In this document: positions 36,217-48,330 of the stretch, piece by piece
Numbering within the stretch: position 1 is the first letter of the stretch
How the letters are laid out: each line of letters begins with the position of its first letter
From: Multifurca ochricompacta
Lineage: Eukaryota; Basidiomycota; Agaricomycetes; Russulales; Russulaceae
Assembly: GCA_022496185.1 (NCBI GenBank)
Contig: WTXG01000126.1
Coordinates: 46,071 to 110,070, forward strand
Direction: 5' to 3'
DNA: 64,000 nt
Made by a program: the position numbers and the translations under genes
Notes under the pieces: model-generated
Databases searched by the model: none
The model's input: the letters and a program-made list of their open reading frames with translations, nothing else
What the model was told of the DNA's origin: nothing

Positions 36217-36493
36217 TTTATTTTCTGTAGTACTACTGTCTACTACTGTCTACCATAAACAGCCATATCTGTACCTGTACTGTACCTGTCAGCAATCCAG
36301 TGAGTACAAAAAATGGATGGTGGACAGGTCAGCCATACCCATCCTATTACTGTCAAATGGACAGCCATTACCATAAAACAGATGGTGTGCAGCCCTACAA
36401 GCCATGCACATCACTACTAGGACCAATACTTCAAGTTTGATGTACAGATAACAAGAAAAAGGATTAAGTAAAAGAATTGTTTGTTACACTTCT
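36217..36493. other. Unassigned spacer between LTRs
   Basis: 277 bp with no frame of note. There are short CTGTACCTG/CTACTGTCTA repeats near 36229-36290. It is probably genomic DNA downstream of the NLR gene, since the solo LTR to its right has matching flanks. Confidence 0.4.
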
Positions 36494-36998
36494 TGTTGAA
36501 CACAGAAGATGTTCGGTGATGCTTCAGGCATCAGGTGATTAGATTAGCTACCTTGCAGATTAGATTAGATACCGGAGTCTCGGACTTTTTACATTATCAT
36601 TATTACTTTCTTTCTCACATTCTGCAGTAGCTGACTGATACACCATGTAACATGTGATTTCTGTAACAGCCAATGGCTTTTCTCTCTCATGTTTATTGTT
36701 TGGACTTTATCTGGCACTTGTGGACTTATTCCCAGTGCACAGACCATCCCTTGAATAGTATATAAGGGTGTCTGTTTTGTCTCTTACACTTCAGAGTTTT
36801 CTTCACCTCTGAAGTGTAAGTCCCATCTCTCTTACTTACTACCTTACCTCTGACTAACCATCTCGTGTAGATAACTTGTCTTTCTAGGTGTGTAGTATAG
36901 TATAATAGAGTTTTCTTCACCTCTGAAGTATAACTTGTCTTTCTAGCCTAACCTGCTAACATCTACAGTCAGTATGCTGCGCACATGCCTGCTTGACA
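36494..36998 (+). repeat. Solo copia A LTR downstream of the NLR gene (TSD CTTCT)
   Basis: A 505 bp LTR flanked by CTTCT on both sides (36489-36493 and 36999-37003). TATATAAG is at 36759-36766. Exon 1 is 36793-36815, intron-like segment 36816-36870 (55 nt), exon 2 36871-36887, and joined repeat 36907-36946 (40 of 40). It lies 66 bp past the stop codon of the NB-ARC-TPR gene. Its promoter points into that gene on the opposite strand. Confidence 0.94.
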
Positions 36999-37064
36999 CT
37001 TCTACACTAGTCACAACATTCCAAACATAGTACACAGCTGTTTATAACAACCTGACCAATGTCC

Positions 37065-40000
37065 TCACTTCCAAGATAATTTCCCCATTTTGGATACTGC
37101 ATTATTCAGGAACTTCTGATTGTATTCTGTCCATCTTGGATCTTGTACTTCCTCAAATATGTTTTGGGCCTTCTCCAGCATGCTCTTGGCCTCTTTAAAT
37201 TGTGACCTTTCCATAAGTACCCTTCCCAACCCATTTAGAGCATATCCTTGACCCAAAGAACTCTGAGCAGCTCCATAATAATTAATAGCATTTTGAAATG
37301 AAGCATCTGCCAAGTCTAACTTGTGTAGTTCCAGATATACCCTTCCAAGCCCTTCATAATCTTGTCCCTGACCATAGGGAAGGTTTGCAGTTTTATGGAG
37401 TTCTAAAGCTTTCTGATATGAGGCTTCAGCTTCACTGAATTTTTCAAGACTTGAATAGGTGTCTCCAAGCCCTTTATGATCATTTCCCTGCCATAATACA
37501 TTATTGGCAGTCTTATGAAATTCAAGAGCTTTCTGAAAACACTTTTCTGCCTCATCAAGCTTTCTCATGTCTGTATATGTGTGCCCAAGCAGACAATAAT
37601 CATTTCCTTGACTCAATGCAATATCAGCAGCCTGATGAAGTTCCAAAGCCCTCTTCAAAGAAGCTTCTGCTTCATTTAATTTTCCAAGTACACGATATAT
37701 CCTTCCAAGCCCATAAAGGCAATTTCCTTCAACTAGAACATCACCAGAGGTTCCTTGGAGTTCTGAAGCTTTCTCATATACAGCCTTGGCCTCATTTAAT
37801 GCATCTGCTGTTTCATAGACTTGGCCAAGCTGAAATAGGATCTCAACATGGAGAGGAGTGTTTTGATATGAGCTGGACATGCATAGACTCTCTGCCTGTT
37901 GCATTTTGTGTTTTGCACCTTCAATGTTGCCTGAAAACCGATACAGATTTCCCCATTCCTGAAGACACTTTACCAACAATGATGTGTCTCCATGTTTTTG
38001 CTTCACAAAGTCAACAGTCTGACTGATCAGCTTATCAGAAAAGTCTCCAATAGTTTGATGGAACCATGTAAAATTAATGATAGCACTGACAAGCCTTGTA
38101 TGGCCTTCATAGTTTGACTGTAGAAGACCAAACAGCATGGCCTTTGTGTTATTTGCTTCCAAAACCATCTCAGCATAGTCATGTGCTTCTTGATGATGGG
38201 AAGATGCCAAAGTGATATAGAACTCCTTCAGTGAAGCTTCATGCCTAGGTGACATAAACCCTTGCTTATTGCAAAAGTGACGAATAATTGGATGAGTTTG
38301 ATATCTCTCTCCACTCATGATTATCAAGCTGCATTGCTGGAGCACATGTAGTCCAGAGTGCATCTCTATGTCTCCAAGAATCTCTTCAAATTTATCCACT
38401 TGTTTGATATGCATTCCATCTGGAAGCATGCTGAGAACACCAAGTAGATCCTTGGCAGATGGATTGGCCTTCATCCTCCCACTATCAATAGATAGCTGGA
38501 TAGAGTATTCAACATTTAACAGCTTATGAGCCTGTCCCCTTTGAAGAATTCCTGTCTGCTTTTTACACCATTCTTTCCACAATAATGATGGTGGTGTGAC
38601 CTGGGAAAGATGGGCCAACAAATCGATGGCAAGAGGAACATAATCCACTGCATTCAGAAGCTTCTCTGCAGATTCATCATAAGTGTCACTAATCTTCTGC
38701 CAGATTTGTTTTCCAGCACCATGGCTCAGAGTCTGTAGTGGCGGGAGATTAGGTTGTGTCCACTGTGTACGGGCTGGCCTCTCTGTCCCTCTCATTGTGA
38801 TCAGTACTGTGATAGATTGCAGCTCAGTAATCCTGGACAGTAGTTGTTCAACAGAATGCTTGGTATCACTATCCTGGTCCCAAGGTGATTCAAAGTTATC
38901 AAGACACAGTATGCACTCCTTTGCGACCAACGCAGCATGAATGTGAGACCAGGATGCATCTGAACCCGACCTGAAGACGCCGAGTGACTTGGCAAGTTCC
39001 ACCAAGAGAGCTCCGGATGAGAAGATTGATTCACAAGGAATGAAAAATCTAGCACGACCAAAGTATTCTTGGACACGGTCATGGGTGAGGACTGCATTGG
39101 CAAGGGTTGTTTTTCCATGGCCGCCAGGCCCTAGAATTGCGATGTGGGCAGGATGAGAACCAATGTTGGTGAAAATCATGTGAATGATCTGAGCAAGTTC
39201 CGTGTCGCGGCCGAAGAATATCTGAGGTTTGGATGGCATGGATCTGAGTGATGTCAGTTCCATGGCACGCAGAACGTAGAGATGAGGGGCGCCTACATGA
39301 ATTCGGTTGTTTGACTACGTTCACTAGGGTGGGTGGTAACCTGCTGGATGGGGTCAATCAACCGGTTTCACTTAAAAATGTCAGGCTGCATACCTTGCGC
39401 TCTTGGATTAATTGGGTTAAGAGCGATAAAATCAAGTTAGCCTGCAGACAAATGTTTATATGAAAGATATGAAGAAGGTGCAAAGACTGACCTGGAAAAC
39501 TTGAAGTACATTGGATAACTTGCTGTCGTATTGCTTGACCTTCCTCAATATATCTGTGCGGAGAAGCACTTTCTTGATTCCTCTGACATCCACACACCGC
39601 TGCAAGGCGTCGTCCATTCCGTCAAGGTCCCTTGTTTATGATCAGAGCACGAAATATACGAGAATAACGGGACATACTTCTGAAGAGTTCTAAGGATATC
39701 ACGCAACCCCGGTGGCAGTTCATCCTCTTTCAGATCGTGCGCTTGACACATTTCTCCGACATTGACGAAGACGCTCCCCACGTTGGCTAGCTTTTCCATG
39801 ACAGCTCCCCACTCTTCCTTATATACCTTGACATCCTGTTAACATGCTGATCAACATACGAGACAATTAATAGAGCAGCAGGTGACAAACATCTCGCATC
39901 TTGAGCGCTTGAAGTATGATGCCAGCGATTGGGGAGATGTAGGGGATCTTTCCGGCCAATGAACTAACTTCCTTCAGAGCGGCGAGAGATGTCTCGACCG

Positions 40001-40201
40001 CTCCAATCGCGACATCAACTCGTCCACTGATTGGCTCCGATGAGGCTGGATCGACGTTACCAACGGCTGAGAAGGGCCTAGTGAGCTGGAGAAAACGATG
40101 AGCAAGGGTGACTGACATTCACAGTCCGGCTGTTCGGTACGAGATGGCATGTGGAGGACACTGCGGATGGTTTCCCTGAATGAGAACGATTTGGATTGCA
40201 T
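37065..40201 (-). CDS. NB-ARC/TPR NLR-like protein
   Basis: A STAND-type signalling ATPase. The large last exon (39292-37065) carries PQIFFGRDTELAQI, Walker A GPGGHGKTTLA and Walker B-like ECILCLDNFE, followed by a helical section. At least six tetratricopeptide-like repeats (for example AEASLKRALELHQAAD, AEKCFQKALEFHKTAN) fill the C-terminal third. Upstream exons read by splice signals are 40201-40117, 40066-39891, 39835-39678, 39630-39492 and about 39441-39399. They encode a predicted helical N-terminal region (VETSLAALKEVSSLAGKIPY, MEKLANVGSVFVNVGEM), as is common in Agaricomycete NB-ARC proteins. Using a GC-AG intron before the last exon, the total is 942 residues in one frame; that junction is uncertain, as is the AAG acceptor at 39631. 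A known role for such proteins is non-self or damage sensing; that this one does so is inference. It is divergent from the NACHT gene at 40527. Confidence 0.85.
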
Positions 40202-40526
40202 ATTTGGACTTTGATGTTGATGGGTAGTTTGTCGAGTTCGAGAGAGCAAAGGTGTCTGGTGGCTGTTGAGCACAACTGAGGTTAGATAAGCGAGTTACCT
40301 AAACGGGATCGCTATTTTTTTTATTTTTAATTTGACATTATTATATGGCTGGCACTTCCAACAGTGGTTGCGGAATGAAAGACATGGCCATCTCCAGTAT
40401 CAATGGGCGGCGTTCTATCATGTGTCCTGCGCGTCTATCAGCCATCTTTCATCTCGGCGAAAGTTTCCCTTCCTTCTACTGCAAACTTGCTATCGCCCCC
40501 AGGTCCTCCGGACTAACATCGACGTG
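40202..40526. promoter_or_regulatory. 325 bp shared upstream region of the two NLR genes
   Basis: This is the only spacer between the start codons of the minus-strand NB-ARC-TPR gene and the plus-strand NACHT gene, so it must hold both promoters. A segment at about 40268-40304 (TGAGGTTAGATAAG followed by TACCTAAAC) matches the ends of a small inverted-repeat element at 44089-44441. An A/T-rich stretch lies at 40312-40342. Confidence 0.6.
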
Positions 40527-43500
40527 ATGTCTCGGAATCCATCTGCATCCACCTCCACGTCGCATTTTCAATCTATCTTCAATGGTGCCTTGAAAGCGTA
40601 CCGGAGGCAAACCAAGAATGATCTTGCTACTCATCCTCTAGCTGCCCAATTACAAACGTGCGACTCTCCCAGTGCCATTTTGGCCGTGCTTCAAGGCCAA
40701 GTCCAGGAGTTTGCCGGATCTCGGGGTGGCAATGATAGGTGGGGAAAGTGGCTCGGTCCAACCGTGAATGTTCTCTATGCATTTTCCGCCACTCTCGGAG
40801 AAGGCGCTGGCTTGGTAAGTCACAAGATATTGGCTCATGCATGTTCTACCATCTCGATATCATATCGATTCCATAGGTATTTTCGCCTGCGAAAGTGATA
40901 TTTGCTGGTATCGGTGTCCTCCTCCTTGTAAGAATTTTCTGTAACCCTCTGCCTCCCAGACTGACATCGGGGTGTCTTAGGCGGCTAAGGATGTTAACGC
41001 GAGCCGAGACGCGCTCCTCAACCTATTCGAGCGCATCGAAAACTTCTTTAAGCGTCTCGAGACTTATACCGAGGTGCCACCAACTGCAGCAATGACTGAT
41101 ATAATAGTAAAGATTATGGTTGAAGTTCTTGGTATCCTTGCCATCGCGACAAAGGACATTAAGCAGGGATCTGCGAGTGCGTTCATCCACAGCAATAATA
41201 GTAGGTTTCCATTGACATATCTTGATTTAGAAAAATATCTGAAAAAATTGGCGGGAAGGACGGATATCGAGGATGCAATAGGGAGGCTAGACAAGCTGAC
41301 ACATGACGAAGCTCTGATGGCAACTGCACAAGTCCTAAAGCTCACACACAGCATTGGTGACAAAGTGACATCGACGGCGAATGAGGCCAAAGTAATCATG
41401 CAGCAGACGGCAAACAACGTCGACAAAGTGAAACGTTAGTAATTTCTTAACGGCAACCTTGTTGGCTACTGACGCTGAATCGCGATCATCGCAGAGAATC
41501 AGATACGACAGGACCTTCGAAGATGGCTCTCTCCACCTGATCCATCAATTAATCAGAACATTGCACGCGCCGCTCACCATAGTGGGACTGCGTCGTGGTT
41601 CTTCCAGGGTAGTATGTTCAAAGAGTGGAAGTCATCTGGCTCGCTCTTGTGGGTCCACGGAAAACGTACGTTCACCCTGCCATTTACATCCTCACTCCCC
41701 CTTATGTTATTGGGGTCTCACAGCGGGCTCCGGGAAGAGCATCCTATGGTTCGCGAATCGCCGAATATTTACTTTGTAGAGACTCACGTCGTCGGCCAGC
41801 TCCACGATAATTGAAGACATCGCGGCCATGGACAAGGCGGGATTAGTCTCGTTGGCATACTTCTATTTCGATTTTAGGGACACTACTAAGCAAGATCGCC
41901 GAAACCTCCTCGCCTCTCTTCTCTTCCAACTATCAGCTCACTCAAATCATCGTTGCAATGTACTGTCCAGCCTTTATTCCACGCACGACAGCGGCACACG
42001 ACAACCGAGCGATGACGTTTTAATCCAATGCCTAAATTCGATGCTCTCACTTCCAAACCAAGGGCCAATCTACATTGTTGTGGATGCGCTAGACGAGTGT
42101 CCGAACACGTCTGGCTTGCCATCTCCTCGGGAGCAGGTCCTTGACCTCTTGAAGGAGTTGGTGGGACGTTCCCTGCCAACTGTTCATATATGCGTTACTA
42201 GTCGGCACGAGATCGACATTCGATCCAGCCTCGAACCTCTGACAACACTCCACGTGTCCCTTCACGACCAAAGTGGACAAAAAGAAGATATCATCGAATA
42301 CGTCAGTTCTGTGGTTCAGTCGGACACAAGAATGCGGAGATGGAGAGAGGAAGACAAGAATCTGGTTATCGAGACGCTATCCGAGAGGGCGGATGGAATG
42401 TAAGGGCTATCTTTGATCTGTGGCGTGAGTTTTTTCATATCCTGAACAGGTTTAGATGGGTTTTCTGCCAACTGGAGACCCTACGGTATTGCCTCCCACC
42501 AAGTGTTCGCCGTATCCTCGAGGAATTACCCGACAGTCTCGACGAAACTTATGAGCGAGTATTGAAGGATATCAACAAGGCTAACCGAGAGCATGCCCAT
42601 CGTCTCCTACAATGTCTCACCGTTGCTGTCCGACCGCTGCGTGTCGAAGAACTTTCGGAGATACTTGCCATTGACTTCAGTTCGGCACAACGAGGAATTC
42701 CGAGGTTGAATGTGGGTTGGAGATGGGAGGATCAAGAAAATGCGGTGCTTTCGACCTGTTCCAGTTTGATCTCTGTCATCGGCGATGAAGGCGGTTATCA
42801 AGTGGTTCAATTTTCGCACTTTTCGGTCAAGGAATTCTTGGTGTCGAGCCGACTGGCAGGTTCAAGTAGAGATGCATCGCAGTATCACATAGATCTCGAA
42901 CCAGCTCATACTATCTTGGCGCAAGCTTGTTTAAGCGTACTACTTCGGTTGGACGATCGGGTTGAAAGAGACAGTGTCGAGAGTAGATTTCCCTTGGCAG
43001 GTTATGCCGCTCGACACTGGGTTGACCATGCCCACTTCGGAGACGTGTCATCACGCATAGAGGACGGGATGGACGACCTCTTTGACTCGTTCAAGCCACA
43101 TTTATTCGCATGGCTCCGGTTAAAGAACATAGACAAAGACTGGGGAAATTCCTTCTTTCGAGTCAACCCGAAAGAACTGGGCGTGGTTCCCTTGTATTAT
43201 TCTGCCCTGTGTGGATTTTATAATCTGTCAGAACGGCTGATCACCAAGAATCCAGAGCATGTGAATGCCAAGTGTGGTAGCCAGAAGACCCCGCTGGTGG
43301 GGGCTCTACAGAAGCAACACTTACAGGTTGCGGATCTACTGTACAAACATGGCGCAAACTTGGACATTCGCGGCAATTTTAACAGGACTCTACTACATGC
43401 ATCATCAAAGGATGGCCCCGTAGGCACTGCTTTGTGGCTGCTTGACCATGGCGCAGATCTGAATGCCCTCGGCTACCAGGACTGGAGCCCACTGCATCTG

Positions 43501-43857
43501 GCGGCAACTAACGGACACTTTGAAATTGTCCGCATGTTACTGCAGCGCGGCGCACCTATCAACCCTCGAGGTAGTGATGGTTGGACACCATTGGAAGGGG
43601 CATCAAATAATGGCCACCCTGACGTCACACGATTTTTACTAAAGCAGGGCGCAGACGTGAACTCACAAGATGAGAACCTCGAAACAGCGTTGCACCGGGC
43701 TGTACACCATCGGAGGCTCGAGGTCGCACGGCTGCTACTTGAGCATGGTGCGAACGCAGAGCTGAAGGATATCAAGGGTAGGACTCCACATCAGGTTGCA
43801 TTAAAAAATGGATATCAGGAGAGTGCGAGCTTGTTGTCAGAATATGGCGCCAAGTGA
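40527..43857 (+). CDS. Goodbye-NACHT-ankyrin NLR-like protein
   Basis: Eight exons give one 980-residue frame: 40527-40814, 40877-40927, 40981-41176, 41231-41434, 41495-41665, 41724-41748, 41800-42399 and 42450-43857. The N-terminus (FQSIFNGALKAYRRQTKNDL, LATHPLAAQLQTCDSPSAIL, AVLQGQVQEF) fits the fungal Goodbye domain. A middle helical part (YLKKLAGRTDIEDAIGRLDK) follows. The NACHT domain has Walker A GKPGSGKS assembled across the fifth and sixth exons, and Walker B IYIVVDALDECP. The C-terminus has about six ankyrin repeats (DWSPLHLAATNGHFEIVRML, GWTPLEGASNNGHPDV). Length and order match a family common in Agaricomycetes. Probable cytosolic sensor; its trigger is unknown. The exon of only 25 nt (41724-41748) sits inside the P-loop. 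Confidence 0.9.
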
Positions 43858-44088
43858 GCGTATTATAATGTTGTGTGTACACAACTACTTGAGGCGGAGA
43901 TTATCTCAGGATTATTAATTTCTTCCATACAGCACTATGCATGGTTCACTGCCTGTTCGCTGTAAACCAAGGCAGAACAGTTGGTGGAACGGTATCATTT
44001 CATTGGTTAGGGGAGTTCATAAATTTGATAGATATAGGTGTCATGATCATGTGAGCCAGAGGTAATCAATCAGAGGGTGGCTCTGCAG
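43858..44088. other. Intergenic, 3' of the NACHT gene
   Basis: No frame or repeat was recognised in these 231 bp. They probably include the 3' untranslated region and poly(A) site of the ankyrin gene. Confidence 0.4.
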
Positions 44089-44441
44089 TGATGAACACAA
44101 CCTGAGGTTTAGATAAATGAAACCACCTAGAATGGTAGTTGTAATTCAGTTATATTGAGTGAACTCTACACTAAAAGCATCCTGTAAAGAGTGTGCTTAT
44201 AGTAACCAAGACAATAAAGGATTGTGTCTTAATCATCTAAGTATTCACAGGAAAGTAAAATGCAGTCCAAGTCCTGCTGCACATAGTTTGCAATTGATCC
44301 AAGCTGGCCACTGATCCGTTTTCAACACAATCCATAACTGAAATGAGTATCATCTTTACCACGCATACAACTGACACCATTACTGTAGTTATCTCACTAT
44401 TTGTTTAGGTAGCACTTATCTAACCTCAGCTGCGTTCATCA
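44089..44441. mobile_element. Small inverted-repeat element (MITE-like, about 350 bp)
   Basis: The left end TGATGAACACAACCTGAGG and the right end read in reverse (TGATGAACGCAGCTGAGG) are imperfect inverted repeats of about 28-30 bp. No coding frame lies between them. I see no clear target duplication. A related end occurs in the NLR promoter at 40268-40304. Confidence 0.5.
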
Positions 44442-44455
44442 AGTGTTGTAGTTTT

Positions 44456-45438
44456 AAGTCACCCAACTCTCCCCCACTGCTGACATCCCTAAAGTGGTAA
44501 TCTTGTCACACAACTATGATTTGTAATAATATTTATTTTAAAAAGGGAGTTATCGTTGAATATTTATTTTAAAAAAGAAAGTTATCAACAAAATAAATGT
44601 CATTACAAATCAGTTGGAGAAAGATCTCAGATAAGGATTAGATAAGAACTTTGGTGTTCTCGCTACTGTCTAACTATTTTACAAGATTTTTACACCATGC
44701 CTTGGAACATTTTTTTTGTAGCAGGAGTGTTATTGCCCATTGCATGGACAGGAGGAGGGAGGATGTTAAGCATTTTCACTATTAAGTTTTTTTTTTGGAA
44801 ATTGATTTTATTCATGCTTCAAGGCCTTGCCCAAATCACACAGCTACAGCCAGTACATAGTGACTACTGTTGTGAACATGAGAGAAGGGTGGAAACCACC
44901 ATGTGTAAAACCTCTTGGTAGAGGGAAACAAGAGAGACAGTGTGTAATAGAGGAGTGGGGAGGGGAAGAGAGCCTGTGTGTTGGACAAGAAAGGCGAACT
45001 TACCCATACTACCCAACATCACCAACTCAGACCTAATCCAGCTCACGAGGTCATCTCACCAAAGGAGGCCTTAAGGCCCACATGTCCTGGATAAAGGTGA
45101 GCAAATCCTCAATGTAAGGTTTGCAAGTGAAGAGTATGTGCCATGGAGGCAGGTCAAGTTCCAGAGCCCAGTCAGGCAGGAATTGGAGATACTGTCGATG
45201 GTCGGAGTAGAGGGGGCAGTGGAGGAGTGCGCGAGGGAAGATGAGGGGGGTGAGGTCGTCGCATGAGCAGAGCTGGTCTTTCACTATTAGGTAACTGTTG
45301 TCTACATGTCACATGACTTTGATTTGTAATGATTTTTTCGATAACTTTCCTTTTTAAAGTAAATATTATTACAAATCACAGTCGTGTGACAATATTACCA
45401 CTTTAGGGATGTCAGCAGTGGGGGAGAGTTGGGTGGGC
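44456..45438. mobile_element. Non-autonomous TIR element, 983 bp, 10 bp TSD
   Basis: Both ends carry inverted repeats of about 100 bp or more. The left CACCCAACTCTCCCCCACTG, then GACATCCCTAAAGTGGTAAT, is mirrored at the right end. Inside each end another inverted pair (TTTGTAAT/ATTACAAA) occurs. TTGTAGTTTT flanks both sides (44446-44455 and 45439-45448). Long ends plus a 9-10 bp duplication suggest a Mutator-like superfamily, but the family is not proven. The centre holds only a short minus frame (45284-45051) with an ALLHCPLYSDHRQYL segment that vaguely resembles the C-terminal region of LINE reverse transcriptases. Confidence 0.75.
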
Positions 45439-45627
45439 TTGTAGTTTTGTTGTCGCGTCGTCTCATTACATAAGCTGGCGGACGCAAATCCCACACCCAC
45501 GCTTAAACCACAGTCATGCCTCCCGAGTAAGGAGTGCGTGGGTACCAATCCCCGTCGCTAGACGCCTCATATAAGAGGTTGAGGACGCGATGCATGTTCA
45601 TCTAAGGTCACTTTCATCTCAATTGTA

Positions 45628-47523
45628 ATGGTAACTTGGATACTTGGTAGTGATAATTCATTCCACCTCTTGGCTGTGGTCACCCTCCTGGGTGCTATAT
45701 GCTGGTTTATTACCTACCTCTCCAAGAGGTCCTACCGTAACCTTCCTCCAGGTCCCAAAGGTCTCCCCTTCATAGGAGATGTTCGACACGCTGTGGATCC
45801 AATTTGGTTGGCTTCACCAGAACGCAAGAATGAATACGGTGAAACACCCCATCTACCTCTCTCTATCCATGCTTACACCCTTTGAGGTGAACTAATGTAT
45901 ACCAGCACTCTCGGTCAAGGCATCCTCGTCATTAACAGTCAACGCGTCGCCATCGACCTTCTCGAAAAGCGATCCAACATATATTCAGATAGACAACGTT
46001 TCATCTCCGCAGGCGACTACATGACAGAGAACCTGTCGTTCACCTTGACACCATACGATGATGTGTACGCTATCAATTCCCCATCTTAATTCTTTAATGA
46101 TCTCTCTTCAGATGGCGCCGCTTTCGCCGTGCATCCATGGATAGCTTCTCCAAGTCCGCAGTATCGCGCTTTTACCCCATCCAGAATCGCGAGGCAATAA
46201 TGCTGACGCTTGGGTTCATGAAGAGTCCTTCCGCTCTGCAGAAGCACTTTGAACGACATGCGTTGTCCATCCTACTATCCGTCAACTATCACCATCCACC
46301 CACACAATCAGAAGACGACCCTATTGTCGTGGCCCTCGCCAATCATGTACGGCGCTTGTTGCACGAAATGGAGCCAGGGGTGCGTCTGGTCGAGTTTTTC
46401 CCTTGGTTGAGGTATATTCCTAGTAGGTATGTAGATATTTTGCGAGTCGTAAACATCCCCTTATTAAGCTCTGCAGATTCACACAGTGGAAGCAGAATGC
46501 ACGGTTCTACTACAACCATGACTCACTGATGTTTGAAGGACTTGTCAAGAAGGTTGCAGACGACCTAGTACGTGCCCGTTTTCATGACTCGTTGTAGAGA
46601 TATCTGATTGTAGTTATTGACTTAGGCAAATGGAATTGATCAACCGAGCTTTAGCGCGTCATTGATAAAAAATCAAAGCAAACACAACTTGTCGGAACGC
46701 GAGCGTGCTTGGCTTGCAGGTGATATGCTGTGCGTACACGTTGATGTACTTCCTCGGGTCCTGACGAGTTTCTGAGGGGAACGCTTACCATAGTGCTGCT
46801 GGTACTGAGACAACGTCTACTACTCTCCACTGGTGGCTCCTCGCCATACTCGTATACCCAGACGTCCAAGCGCGTGCCCATGCCGAGCTCGACGAAATTG
46901 TCGGCTATGCTCGCCCACCTACATTTTCTGACCTTCCCTCCCTTCCTTACATCCGCGCGATGGTCAAAGAGACGTTGCGGTGGGCAGTGATCGCCCCTTT
47001 TGCTGTTCCACATGTCTCTACTGCAGATGACTGGTACGAGGGCATGTACATCCCAAAGGGCACGATCTGCCTCCCGAACATCAAAGTGCTCAATTCTGAC
47101 CCAAACGTGTTCGGGAAGGACGCCGAGCGGTTTGACCCAGCTAGGCACTTGAACAAGAAGGGCGAGGAGGTTAAGGCGGTGATGATGGACGGACGGGAAG
47201 AAGGTCATGTGACGTTTGGGTTTGGGCGACGATTGTGTGTTGGGAAGCATCTCGCGGAGGGAACCCTCGCGATTGACTTTGCAACGATGCTTTGGGCGAT
47301 GAAGTTCGAGCGTCCTGAAGGTGCAGTGAAGGGCGAGTTGGACGTGCATACCCTTGTCCGTTCAAGCCTGACAACGTAATGTGTTCCACCTTTGTAATCT
47401 GCCAAAAAAAAAAAAAAAAACTCATTGGTTTGTAGGCGACCTGCTCCTTTCGAATACAAGGCCCTTCCCCGTTTTCCGGAGGCTGTTGCTTTGCTCAAGG
47501 AAGCCCTGGAATTGTACCAATGA
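45628..47523 (+). CDS. Cytochrome P450 monooxygenase
   Basis: Seven exons (45628-45838, 45887-46064, 46112-46426, 46477-46567, 46626-46729, 46794-47375, 47436-47523) give 522 residues in frame, a normal P450 length. The N-terminus has a membrane anchor (FHLLAVVTLLGAICWFITYL) and the proline hinge LPPGPKGLPFIGD. The I-helix reads AAGTETTSTT, the K-helix ETLRW (E-x-x-R), followed by PHVSTADDWYEGMYIPKGT. The heme loop is FGFGRRLCVGKHLAEG with the cysteine ligand. It should be an ER-bound haem-thiolate oxidase. The substrate cannot be read from sequence. It resembles the P450 clan often annotated as O-methylsterigmatocystin oxidoreductase-like in basidiomycetes, which says little about function. 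The first intron uses an unusual GAG acceptor. Confidence 0.9.
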
Positions 47524-48330
47524 ATGAAACAGGAGGTACAAGGAGGGAATTTTTAAATGTCAAAATTGACTATGATGAGTTGTGCACAGACACCCCCCAC
47601 TGAGTTTGTTTACAATAATAGTAGACAGGTATTGAAGACATCCTGGTCCTCTTGGGGCTACAGGCTTGGTAGCATCAATAAAGGCTATATAAGCAAGGCT
47701 GGATGTCTGTGACTATTTAAACTAATTTAATCTTCCCTTTTAATTAGGGTTGTTGTACTCATTAGAGTGATGTGCATTGAACTATTAGGCCAGGAATAAT
47801 GGGCAAATTTAGCCTTTGCTAGGCAGAGAAAGCAGCAAGGAACAAGATTTTTTTAAAATTAGCAGCCCTGAATTACCACAAGTTACTAGGCACCACCCTC
47901 AAAAAAAAAAAACAATTGCTGCCAAATTTCAATCTCATTTTACACAACAATCTGAGTAGTTAGCGAACCCCCAACCCATTAAACATAAAAACTTACGAGA
48001 ACTGAGTTCACAGTAAGAAGAGATAGTGCTAGTGTATGTGTTATATGCTATATATGTATTCAATCATTATTTCATGCAGCTAGAAGAAGTTACAATTGTA
48101 AATAGAGACCGAAAGCGTCGCGCACAGCAAGACACAAAAAACGAAAGAGAGAGAGTGCTCCAATGAGAAAAAAAGATAGAAGATAATAAGACAATTGCGA
48201 TGCCTGTTCGTTCATTCGTTCGTCCGTTTGTAGCGTCCATCGTCCATCTGTCCATCTATTCATGCGCTCGTCTTCCAACAAAAAAAAACATGCCCCACGG
48301 TACTACGAGGCAGCAGCAGCAAAAGAATCT
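47524..48330. other. Intergenic, convergent 3' ends
   Basis: 807 bp between the stop of the P450 and the stop of the aspartic protease on the opposite strand. There are A-runs near 47900 and 48279. No gene, RNA or repeat was recognised. Confidence 0.4.

Noticed and set aside
44697..45036. Short plus frames in the TIR element
   Set aside because: No recognisable motif; they lie in the non-coding centre of a non-autonomous element.
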